DNA of 64,000 nucleotides. It comes from Rhodobacter xanthinilyticus (GTDB taxonomy: Bacteria > Pseudomonadota > Alphaproteobacteria > Rhodobacterales > Rhodobacteraceae). Of the stretch, positions 43,600-51,629 are shown in pieces. Below the pieces are notes generated by a model. The model was not told the origin of the DNA, did no database searches, and saw only the letters and a list, made by a program, of their open reading frames with translations. A program made the position numbers and the translations under genes. The stretch spans positions 186,001 through 250,000 of the forward strand of contig NZ_CP017781.1 in assembly GCF_001856665.1 (NCBI RefSeq), written 5' to 3'. Positions within the stretch are counted from its first letter, which is position 1; each line of letters starts with the position of its first letter.

Positions 43600-45912
43600 A
43601 TGACCGACCGCGTTTATCTCGTTCTTGCCGTCTTCCGGCCGAACCGGGATTTCCTCGCCGCGCAGCTCGCCTCGATCGCCGCGCAAGACCACCGCGATCA
43701 CCGCCTCGTCGCGGTGATCTCCGATCGCGTCTCGGCCGACCTTGTGCGCGCGCTCTGCGCCGAAGTGGGCCTCGCCGACCCGCATATCCATGTCCCCGGC
43801 GAGACGCTCGACGCCGTGCGCGGCTTCGAGGCGGGCCTTGCCGAGGCGCTGTTCCTCGCCCGCAAGGAGGGCGCCGAGGACGCGCTCTTCGCGCTGTGCG
43901 ACCAGGACGACATCTGGCACCCGAACCGCCTCTCGCGCGGGGTGGCCGAGCTGCGCGCCAGCGGCGCCGATCTCGTCCATTCCGATGCGCGCCTCGTCGA
44001 TGGCGCGGGCGCGGTGATCGCCCCCTCGATGTTCGCCTTCGAAAAACGCGCCCGCGCGCCGGGCCTGCGCGGGCTGCTCTACCGCAACAACATCACCGGC
44101 ATGACCGTGCTGATGCGCCGCCGGGTCGTCGAGATCGCCCTGCCCTTCCCGCAGCAAAGCGGCGTGCATTTCTACCATGACCTCTGGCTCGGCCTCGTCG
44201 CCGCGGCGCTGGGCGGGGTGCGGCTGATCCCCGAACCGCTCGTCGATTACCGCCAGCACGGCGCCAACACGATCGGCGCGGTCGACCGCTCCGACGCCGC
44301 CCGCCCGCGCCTTTTCAAACGCTTGCGCGGCCTCAACGGCATGTGGCTGCGCCGCGAGGCGGCGAGCTACGCGCTCGCGCGCTATCTCGCGCAGAGCGTC
44401 GACGGCCGCCTCGCCGAGGTTTCCGCCGCGGGCGAGCTCGCCCATGGCGAGGCGCATCTGGCGCCCCTGCGCCCCTATCTGGCGCGCCGCCGCGGCGGGC
44501 TGAGCTTCCTGCGCGACGCGATCTCGCTCGCCGCGCGCGGCAAATTCGGCCTCGCCCGGATCGCGCTGGGCTTCGGCACGGTGCATGTCGGCCGCCTCGT
44601 CTGGGCGCTGCGCATCAGCCTGACGCGCGGCATGACCGAGGCGCTCGAGGCCTTTGACGAACGGCTCTACTCACTCTCGCCGGGCGTCGCGCCCCGCCAC
44701 CCCTCGCTCGAGGGCGGGCCCTCCTCGAAGCCGGTGAAATTCGAGACCCTGACCGACCTGCGCAAACGCCCGCGCTGGACGCCCGAGTTCACCGCCCCCG
44801 CGCCGAGCTTCACCGTCCTCGTGCCGACCCTGAACCCGACCGAGATCTTCGCGGGCATCCTCACCGCGATCGACATCGGCGTGGGGCTGGCCGAGCGCGG
44901 CTATCGCGTCACCTTCATCGCGACCGATCTGCCGATCTCCTCGCAAGGCGCCTCGCGCAGCTTCGTTCTGCGCCGCCTCAGCCCCGCCGCGGGCCTCGAG
45001 GTCGCCGACCGCATCGCGCTCCATTGCGGGGTGCAGAGCGAAACGATCCCCGCGCACCCGGGCGATCTCTTCCTCGCCACCGCCTGGTGGACCGCCCATG
45101 TCGCGCAGGAGCTGATCGCCCGCCACGGCTTCACCGCGCGCCGCTTCCACTACCTGATCCAGGATTACGAGCCCAATTTCTACGCCTGGGGCCCGGAATA
45201 TGCCGATGCGGTGGCGAGCTATGCGCTGCCCTTCGAGCCGATCTACAACACCTCGCTCCTGCGCGATTTCATGGCCGAAAAGGGCTATCGCCTCGGCACG
45301 CAGGCGCCGCTGTGCTTCCACCCCGCGATCGAGATCGCCCGCTACGCGACCGGCGCCCGCCCGCCGCGCCGCGGTCCGCGCCGGCTCGCGCTTTACGGCC
45401 GCCCCGAGGTGCCGCGCAACATGTATGCGATGGCGATCGAGGTGCTCGCGCGTTTCATCGAGGCCGAAAATCTCGGCCCCGAGGACATCGAGCTGATCTC
45501 CGTCGGGCTGCGCCACGCGCCGGTGAGCCTGCCCAACGGGCTGACGCTCGCGAGCCACGGCAAGCTGCCCTGGGAGGAATATCCGGGTTTCCTGCGGGGC
45601 CTCGATCTCGGCCTCTCGCTGATGTATTCGCCCCACCCGAGCCACCCGCCGATCGAGATGGCGGCCTCGGGCGTGCGCGTCGTGACCAACAGCTTCGGCC
45701 CGAAAGACCTCTCCACGCTCAGCCCCGCGATCGTCTCGGCCACGCCCGACGCCGATGAGCTGACCGCCGCGCTGCGCCGCGCCTGGGCGATGGCCCCGGT
45801 CGAGGAGGCCGAGCGCGCGATCGACCTCAAGGCGCTTGGCCTGCCGCCCGATGAGATGATCGACCTCCTCGCCGACCGCCTCGCGGCCGACCTGCCCCGA
45901 CAGAATGGATAA
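43600..45912 (+). CDS. Two-domain glycosyltransferase (GT2 plus GT4/WsaF-like)
   Basis: The 770-residue protein appears to be two glycosyltransferases in one chain. Residues 1-250 form a GT2 domain with LAVFRPNRDFLAAQLASI and the nucleotide-sugar/metal motif DQDD (101-104). Residues about 400-770 resemble the WsaF rhamnosyltransferase group of GT4, with FHYLIQDYEPNFYAWGPEYA and the late PHPSHPPIEMAASGVRVVTN. It likely builds the capsule polysaccharide in the cytoplasm, given kdsA upstream and Kps export genes downstream. Sugar donors and linkages are unknown. The end overlaps the sulfotransferase-like gene if that starts at 45905. Confidence 0.85.
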   Translation: MTDRVYLVLAVFRPNRDFLAAQLASIAAQDHRDHRLVAVISDRVSADLVRALCAEVGLADPHIHVPGETLDAVRGFEAGLAEALFLARKEGAEDALFALCDQDDIWHPNRLSRGVAELRASGADLVHSDARLVDGAGAVIAPSMFAFEKRARAPGLRGLLYRNNITGMTVLMRRRVVEIALPFPQQSGVHFYHDLWLGLVAAALGGVRLIPEPLVDYRQHGANTIGAVDRSDAARPRLFKRLRGLNGMWLRREAASYALARYLAQSVDGRLAEVSAAGELAHGEAHLAPLRPYLARRRGGLSFLRDAISLAARGKFGLARIALGFGTVHVGRLVWALRISLTRGMTEALEAFDERLYSLSPGVAPRHPSLEGGPSSKPVKFETLTDLRKRPRWTPEFTAPAPSFTVLVPTLNPTEIFAGILTAIDIGVGLAERGYRVTFIATDLPISSQGASRSFVLRRLSPAAGLEVADRIALHCGVQSETIPAHPGDLFLATAWWTAHVAQELIARHGFTARRFHYLIQDYEPNFYAWGPEYADAVASYALPFEPIYNTSLLRDFMAEKGYRLGTQAPLCFHPAIEIARYATGARPPRRGPRRLALYGRPEVPRNMYAMAIEVLARFIEAENLGPEDIELISVGLRHAPVSLPNGLTLASHGKLPWEEYPGFLRGLDLGLSLMYSPHPSHPPIEMAASGVRVVTNSFGPKDLSTLSPAIVSATPDADELTAALRRAWAMAPVEEAERAIDLKALGLPPDEMIDLLADRLAADLPRQNG

Positions 45913-46738
45913 GACGATGACGAAACGGATCCTGCTCCACGTTGGCTCGCCCAAATGCGGCTCGACCTACCTGCAACAGGTGATGGCCCATAACGGCGAG
46001 AGCCTGCGCGCCGCCGGGGTGAGCTACCCCAAACCCGCGGGCACCCACCCGGGCAACGCCGCCGCCCTCGCCGAGCTCGACGCCGCGACCGTGCTCGGCT
46101 GGTTCACCCCGGGGATCCACACCGTCGTGCTCAGCCACGAGGATCTCTTCTCGATGCCGAAAAAGGGCGATGCGCTGCACGCGATCGCCGCCAAGGCCGG
46201 GATCGAGGTGCAGGTGATCATGTTCCTGCGCCCGTTCAGCGAATTCATGTTCGGCGATTACTCGCAGTTCATGAAACAGCATTTCGAGACCTATCTGAAA
46301 ACGCGCGAGCCCTATAACGGCATGACCTTCCGCGATTTCACCATCCGCCGCGCCTCGACGATGAAACCCGCGCTCTATGCCCGCAACTGGGGCGCGCGCT
46401 TCCCCGCCCGGAAGATCATCCTCGCCAGCCACCGCGAGATCCGCCCGGTGATCGAGGGGCTGATCGGGCCGCAGGCGTTGGCGAGCTGGGAGGTGCCGAG
46501 CGCGCTGACCAACCCGTCGCTGCGGATGGAGGATTGCGACCGGATCGCCGAGGCGATGCGCAACCCGAAGATCTCGGATGGCGAGATCCGCGACATGCTG
46601 CGCGCGGCCTTCCACAAGACCGCCGAGCGCGACGCCGGCAAGAGCCCCGAGCGCATCGCCTTCGCCGAGGAGCAATTCGCCCCGCAAAACGAGGTTCTGC
46701 TCAGCGAATTCGGCTTCGACAACCGCCGCAGGGGCTGA
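45905..46738 (+). CDS. Sulfotransferase-like protein in capsule locus (I)
   Basis: The 277-residue protein begins with a P-loop-like GSPKCGSTYLQ at about residues 14-24, matching the 5'-phosphosulfate-binding loop of PAPS sulfotransferases, and later has MFLRPFSEFMFGDYSQF, where R and S fit the 3'-phosphate-binding motif. No signal peptide or membrane segment is seen, so it would act in the cytoplasm on a sugar precursor or growing chain. ATG 45905 overlaps the glycosyltransferase; ATG 45917 is an alternative. A non-sulfating family member is possible. Confidence 0.75.
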   Translation: MDKTMTKRILLHVGSPKCGSTYLQQVMAHNGESLRAAGVSYPKPAGTHPGNAAALAELDAATVLGWFTPGIHTVVLSHEDLFSMPKKGDALHAIAAKAGIEVQVIMFLRPFSEFMFGDYSQFMKQHFETYLKTREPYNGMTFRDFTIRRASTMKPALYARNWGARFPARKIILASHREIRPVIEGLIGPQALASWEVPSALTNPSLRMEDCDRIAEAMRNPKISDGEIRDMLRAAFHKTAERDAGKSPERIAFAEEQFAPQNEVLLSEFGFDNRRRG

Positions 46739-47413
46739 TCACTCGTCGCCCTTGTCGTCGCCGCCCATCAGCCGCTCATGATGGGCGATGGCGTCCTCCA
46801 CATCTTCATAGAAATGGAAGACGCCGTTCTCGAGCACGCCCGCGTGGTGGCACAGCCGTCGCACCTGGCCCATCGTATGGGTGACCATCACCGCCGCGCT
46901 TTGCGAGATCCGCTGCTGAAACAGCGCCTCGGATTTGCGCTTGAACGAGGCATCGCCCACCGCGGTGACCTCGTCGACGAGATAGGTGTCGAAATGGATC
47001 CCCATCGACACCCCGAAGGCGAGGCGCGATTTCATCCCCGAGGAATAGCTGCGCACCGGCAGGTTGAAATGCTGCCCGAGCTCGGCGAAATCGGCGACGA
47101 AATCGACCAGCTCATCGGTATCGACGCCGTAGACCCGCGCGATGAAGCGCACGTTTTGCAGCCCGGTGAGATCCTGGTGGAAACTGCCCGCAAAGCCCAC
47201 CGGCCAGGAGACCGTGCCATGGCGCACGACCTCGCCGCTATCGGGCTCCATCGCGCCGGAGATCATCCGCAGAAGCGTCGATTTCCCCGCCCCGTTGCGC
47301 CCCAGAACCGCCACCGCGCGCCGCGCCGGGAAGATCGCGTTGACATTTTGCGCCACGATCTTGCGCCGGCCGTTCGTCACATACGTCTTGCAGACGTTGC
47401 GCAGCTCGATCAT
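46739..47413 (-). CDS. Capsule polysaccharide ABC exporter ATPase (KpsT-like)
   Basis: The 224-residue ATPase has Walker A GRNGAGKST, the signature YSSGMKSRL (the SSGMKSRLAF form typical of polysaccharide exporters) and Walker B YLVDEVTAVGD. Length equals that of KpsT/CtrD. With the KpsM-like permease it would export the lipid-linked capsule. I chose ATG 47413 (MIELRNVCKTY); ATG 47434 is possible. It follows the kpsE-like gene on the minus strand, and its stop abuts the sulfotransferase-like stop. Confidence 0.92.
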   Translation of the reverse strand: MIELRNVCKTYVTNGRRKIVAQNVNAIFPARRAVAVLGRNGAGKSTLLRMISGAMEPDSGEVVRHGTVSWPVGFAGSFHQDLTGLQNVRFIARVYGVDTDELVDFVADFAELGQHFNLPVRSYSSGMKSRLAFGVSMGIHFDTYLVDEVTAVGDASFKRKSEALFQQRISQSAAVMVTHTMGQVRRLCHHAGVLENGVFHFYEDVEDAIAHHERLMGGDDKGDE

Positions 47414-47438
47414 CGGCGTCTCGCCCGCGATCATCGGA

Positions 47439-48626
47439 TCAACGCCGGTCGCGAAGCGAATAATAGATCATCGCCATGATCGACCAGGCGACGAACAAGA
47501 GCCCCGCAAGCGCCGAGAGGATCACGAAGCGGCGCGGATATTCCGAGGTTTCCGCCCGCGTCGGCGGGATATGGATCGCGAGATACCGCGACTTGCGCTG
47601 TGCCTCGGCCACCGCCGCATCATAGGTCGCAAGCGCGGTCAGATAGCGCTTCTCGGCAAAGGCCTGATCGACGGTGAGCGATTCATATTCGTTGATCAGA
47701 TTGGCGAGATTGTCCGGGTTTTCCTGCTCGGCGCGGCCGAATTCGCTGCGCTCATCGGCGATGCGACCGCGGATGACATCGATGCGCTGCTGCAACTCGC
47801 CGCGGCGCGGGTCGTCCTTGGCGAGCATGTCGAGCTCGATCATCGCGCTGGCGAGGCGTTCTTGCAGGTTGTTGAGGATCCCCATCCGGCCCTGCACATT
47901 CGCCTGCGGGTCGACGATCTGGCTGCGCACGCGGAACTGGGTGATCGCCGAGCGCGCCTCCTTGAGCGAGGCGACGGCCTGGTCGAGATCCTCGCGGGCG
48001 TAGCGCGTCGCATCCTCGCGCGCGATCGCGGAGAGCTGGTTGATCATCTTGCTGCTCTCGTCGGCGATCGCGGTGGCGATCTGCTGCGCATCCTCGGGGT
48101 CGAAGGCGAGCACCCGGATCTCGATCAGCCCGGCCGAGCTGTCGTAGAAGACATCGACCATCCGCTTCCAGAAGGCGAGCATCTGCTCGATCCGCGCATC
48201 CGAGCCGATCGAGAACACCGGGTCGCCCGGGTTGGCAAAGACCGTCATCAGGTCGATCCGCGCATTGATCGCGCGCACCATCGCCTCGCTGCGGATGTAT
48301 TCGTAAAGGATATCGGTATCCGACGAGCTCGAGCCTGAGAGCTGCGCGATCCCGCCGAGCATCTCGACGGCGGAGCCTGCCTCCTCGCGGCGCACCGAAA
48401 AGCCGACGCGGCTGGCGAACTGGTCATTGGCGATCGCGTAGAGATAGAGCCCCGCGAGCAGCACCGGCGCCACCACCACCGCCGCAAAAGACGCCGCGAG
48501 GAGCTTGTGGCGCCGTTGCAGCCGCGCGAATTGGGCCGGCGGGCGCACCTTGAGCTTGAGCTTCTTTGCCGCGGCGGCGGCCAGACGAGTGGGGTGCGAC
48601 GCGGGCGCCTCGGCGGGATCAGTCAC
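47439..48626 (-). CDS. Capsule export inner-membrane protein (KpsE/CtrB-like)
   Basis: This 395-residue protein has one membrane segment at about residues 45-65, a long periplasmic region with coiled coil (about 190-310) and a second membrane segment near 370-388 just before the C-terminus. That is the polysaccharide co-polymerase layout of KpsE, CtrB and BexC, which bridge the ABC exporter to the outer-membrane channel. The start is GTG 48626. It is divergent from the KpsM-like gene, with 84 bp between. Confidence 0.9.
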   Translation of the reverse strand: MTDPAEAPASHPTRLAAAAAKKLKLKVRPPAQFARLQRRHKLLAASFAAVVVAPVLLAGLYLYAIANDQFASRVGFSVRREEAGSAVEMLGGIAQLSGSSSSDTDILYEYIRSEAMVRAINARIDLMTVFANPGDPVFSIGSDARIEQMLAFWKRMVDVFYDSSAGLIEIRVLAFDPEDAQQIATAIADESSKMINQLSAIAREDATRYAREDLDQAVASLKEARSAITQFRVRSQIVDPQANVQGRMGILNNLQERLASAMIELDMLAKDDPRRGELQQRIDVIRGRIADERSEFGRAEQENPDNLANLINEYESLTVDQAFAEKRYLTALATYDAAVAEAQRKSRYLAIHIPPTRAETSEYPRRFVILSALAGLLFVAWSIMAMIYYSLRDRR

Positions 48627-48710
48627 GGAAAACCTGTTCGTATCGTTGGCGAAAGCGGCTCACTCTGCTGATTTGCAGATCTCGGCAACTGTGTTACGTC
48701 ACTTTTCACC

Positions 48711-49526
48711 ATGACTCAATCGGCACTTCCCTCGCCGGGCCTGCGCGCCCCGCAACGCCCCCGCAGCCTCGCCACCGCGCGCACCATCGCGGCGCTGATG
48801 CTGCGCGAGATGAGCACGACCTATGGCCGCTCGATGCTGGGCTATCTGTGGGCCGTGCTCGAGCCGGTGGCGGGCATCATGCTGATGACCTTCATCTTTT
48901 CCTTCGCCTTCCGGGCGCCGCCGATCGGCACGAACTTCCCGCTGTTCTACGCCTCGGGCATCCTGCCGTTCATGGCCTATATGGATATCGGCCAGAAGAT
49001 CTCGGTCTCGCTCAGGTTCTCGAAATCGCTGATGTTCTACCCCGGCGTGACCTTCATCGACGCGATCGTGGCGCGGTTCCTGATCAACGCGCTGACCTTC
49101 GTCATGGTGGCGGTGATCGTCTACGGGCTGATCTTCCTGGTCTTCCGCCTCAACGCGATCATCGACCTGCCGGCGATCTTTCTGGCCTTCGCCATGGCCT
49201 TCGCGCTCGGCCTCGGGATCGGCACGCTCAATTGCTTCCTGCTCTCGAGCTACCCTTTGTGGGAACGCGCCTGGGCGGTGATCACGCGGCCGCTCTTCAT
49301 CGTGTCGTGCATCTTCTACATCTTCGATTCCATCCCCGAGCCCTATCGCGGCTGGCTGTGGTGGAACCCGCTCGTCCATATCATCGGCCAGGCGCGCAAG
49401 GGCTTTTACGCCACCTATGACGGCGCCTATGTCTCGCCGCTCTATGTGTTCACCGTGTCGGCCGTGACCTTCGCCGCCGGGCTGTTGCTGCTGCGCCGGT
49501 ATCACCGCGACATCGTGAACTTCTGA
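48711..49526 (+). CDS. Capsule polysaccharide ABC exporter permease (KpsM-like)
   Basis: The 271-residue protein is an ABC-2 type permease with about six hydrophobic segments, including LREMSTTYGRSMLGYLWAV near the N-terminus and the closing LVHIIGQARKGFY typical of KpsM/CtrC. It pairs with the KpsT-like ATPase, although the two genes are on opposite strands and cannot share one mRNA. It is followed by the second sulfotransferase-like gene on the same strand. Confidence 0.92.
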   Translation: MTQSALPSPGLRAPQRPRSLATARTIAALMLREMSTTYGRSMLGYLWAVLEPVAGIMLMTFIFSFAFRAPPIGTNFPLFYASGILPFMAYMDIGQKISVSLRFSKSLMFYPGVTFIDAIVARFLINALTFVMVAVIVYGLIFLVFRLNAIIDLPAIFLAFAMAFALGLGIGTLNCFLLSSYPLWERAWAVITRPLFIVSCIFYIFDSIPEPYRGWLWWNPLVHIIGQARKGFYATYDGAYVSPLYVFTVSAVTFAAGLLLLRRYHRDIVNF

Positions 49527-49587
49527 GCGCAGAGCGGTTGCCCCGGCCCCGCCGGTTTGCTAGCCCGAGATCAAAGAGGAGGGCTCC

Positions 49588-50355
49588 ATGGGCTGGCGCG
49601 GTTATATCGACGATCCCCACAAGACGGTGTTTTTCTGGTCGCAAAAGGCCGCCTGCACGACGCTGTTCAACCTGCTCGCCGATAACATGCCCGAGCGCCC
49701 GGCCGCGAAAAGCCATTTCCACACCACCAGCGCGCCCTATCAGAAATGCCTCGAGGCGATCGAGAAGCGCGGCTACCGCGCGGTGATCCTCGCGCGCCAC
49801 CCGGTCACCCGCTCGATCAGCGCCTATTTCAACAAGTTCCTCGTCTACCGCGACAAACGCCTGATGACCCGCGCCGATCTCGAGCCCTTCGCGCAGGTGC
49901 TCCATGACAAGTTCTGCGAGATCACCGGTCAGACGACCGAGGATAACATCATCACCTATGAGCAGTTCCTCGATACCGTCGCCGCGATGCGCGCCGATCT
50001 CGCCGAGAAGCCGCATATCCCGATCAACGGCCATTGGGAAACCCAGGTGCCGCCGCTCCTGCGCGAGCGCGGCTTTCGCTATGACCGGATCGTGCATGTC
50101 GAGAACCTCGATGCCGAGCTCGCCGAGCTTTGCGCCGAGCTCGGCCTGACCCATGAGCCGCGCACGCTCAACCGCACCAAGATCGCCGCCGAGCGCCATC
50201 AGGGCTATCTCGGCGACCGCCCCGCGCGCGAGGTCTCGGGGCTGAACTTCGGCTATGAGAATTTCATCGCGCCGGCGACGCTTGCGCGGCTCGAGCGGCT
50301 CTATGGCGTCGATTTCGAGATGTTGGGCTACCCGCCCGGGGCCCCGCAGCGCTGA
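49588..50355 (+). CDS. Sulfotransferase-like protein in capsule locus (II)
   Basis: The 255-residue protein has a 5'-phosphosulfate loop pattern (FFWSQKAACTTLFNLL, residues 15-30) and a 3'-phosphate-binding pattern in ILARHPVTRSISAYFNKF (about 68-85), as in the Golgi-type/bacterial Sulfotransfer_2 group. AGAGGAGGG precedes ATG 49588. It is distinct in sequence from the other sulfotransferase-like protein 3 kb upstream. Its location between export genes implies capsule or surface sugar sulfation. Confidence 0.8.
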   Translation: MGWRGYIDDPHKTVFFWSQKAACTTLFNLLADNMPERPAAKSHFHTTSAPYQKCLEAIEKRGYRAVILARHPVTRSISAYFNKFLVYRDKRLMTRADLEPFAQVLHDKFCEITGQTTEDNIITYEQFLDTVAAMRADLAEKPHIPINGHWETQVPPLLRERGFRYDRIVHVENLDAELAELCAELGLTHEPRTLNRTKIAAERHQGYLGDRPAREVSGLNFGYENFIAPATLARLERLYGVDFEMLGYPPGAPQR

Positions 50356-50376
50356 GGCTGCGGGCGCCGGAAGGGA

Positions 50377-51489
50377 TCATTCGGAGATCAAGGTGGCGGT
50401 GCGCGCCGTGCCGAGAACCGAGCCGATCACCGAGAGCACATTGCGCGTCATGGTGAGCGAGGCCTCGGTCGCAACGACCGTATCCTCGGGGTTGATCTGG
50501 AACTTGCGCGCCGCAAAGAGCCCGTCCGCCGAGGTCAGATCGAAGGCGAAGATCATCTGCGCGCGCTCGGGCCCGCCGGGTTTGACCGCCGAGGCCGGAT
50601 ATTCGCGCAGAACGATCAGCCCCTTCGGATCGGCGCGGGTATCGGCAAGCCCGCCGATCTCGGCCAGCGCCTCGAGCGCGGTGAGCCGGGCCTTGGAGAA
50701 ATAGACGATCTCCTCGCTGCCGGTGGCGCCGATCGCGGTGAAGTAACGCTCATCCGCCGCCACCACGATCTTGTCATTGCCGCGCACGGGGATGTTTCTC
50801 GAGGCATCCGAGAGCAGCTCGCGCGCCGGGATCCGATAGGTCTTGCCCGCGCGGATCAGCCGCACCTCGGGGTTGCGCAGATTGGCCGGGATACCGCCGG
50901 CCTGCGCGATCACGCTGAGCACCGAGGTGTTGCGATCAGCGAGCGGGAAGCTGCCCGGCTTGGCCACGCCCGAGACCACGTCGACGGTGTTGAGCCGGCC
51001 CTGGGTCACGTTGAGCTGGACCTGCGCGGTGGGCGAGATCGGCTCGAGCGCCTTCTGGATCTTGGCCCGCGCCTGCGTCGGCGTCAGCCCGCGCACGAAA
51101 ACGCTGTCGATATAGGGCACGAAGACATCGCCGGATTCGGTGACGACCAGGCCTTTCATGGTCGAGCTGCGGCTGGCGTTTTGCGTCAGCAGCGAGTTTT
51201 CCTGGCTGTCCCAGACCATCAGATCGAGCGTGTCGCCCGTCTCGATCACGCCGGTATCGGCGCCCCGATGCGGGCCGGGCCAGTTCGCCCCGCCCGAGGG
51301 GCCGGTGCGCGGAAAGGCCTGGATCTGCGCGATATTGTCGCGACCGACGCGCATCACCGCAAAATCTTGATCCGGCGCGGTTTCCTCGCGGACGATTTCA
51401 CGCGTCAGCGCCGCCCCCCGAGGGGTCGTGCAGGACGCAGCAACAAGGATCGTCAGCGTGAAGCCGACGGTGGTAAGCAAGCGGCTCAA
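50377..51489 (-). CDS. Polysaccharide export outer-membrane protein (KpsD/Wza-like)
   Basis: The 370-residue protein has a signal sequence ending in AASC, a plausible lipoprotein cleavage site (Cys about residue 20), then a polysaccharide export (PES) domain (IETGDTLDLMVWD) and SLBB-type repeats (VDVVSGVAKPGSFPL). It would form the outer-membrane exit for the capsule. The start appears to be TTG 51489, with GGGGGG seven bases upstream; a later start would remove the signal peptide. It converges with the second sulfotransferase-like gene. Confidence 0.9.
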   Translation of the reverse strand: MSRLLTTVGFTLTILVAASCTTPRGAALTREIVREETAPDQDFAVMRVGRDNIAQIQAFPRTGPSGGANWPGPHRGADTGVIETGDTLDLMVWDSQENSLLTQNASRSSTMKGLVVTESGDVFVPYIDSVFVRGLTPTQARAKIQKALEPISPTAQVQLNVTQGRLNTVDVVSGVAKPGSFPLADRNTSVLSVIAQAGGIPANLRNPEVRLIRAGKTYRIPARELLSDASRNIPVRGNDKIVVAADERYFTAIGATGSEEIVYFSKARLTALEALAEIGGLADTRADPKGLIVLREYPASAVKPGGPERAQMIFAFDLTSADGLFAARKFQINPEDTVVATEASLTMTRNVLSVIGSVLGTARTATLISE

Positions 51490-51584
51490 TACGATCCCCC
51501 CAGACCATGAGACAGCTCCGTTCTAATCATGACCGCCCGAATTGCCAGCCGAAAATTCTGCATCGGCGAGATCTTCCACAGAAA

Positions 51585-51606
51585 AGGCGGGCCCGAAGGC
51601 CCGCCT
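51585..51606 (-). terminator. Intrinsic terminator after the RTX protease gene
   Basis: On the minus strand the stem AGGCGGGCC / GGCCCGCCT closes a TTCG loop and runs into TTTTC. It starts 24 bases after the protease stop codon and is a convincing Rho-independent terminator. Confidence 0.8.
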
Positions 51607-51629
51607 CTGTGGATAAGTCGGCGCCGGGA

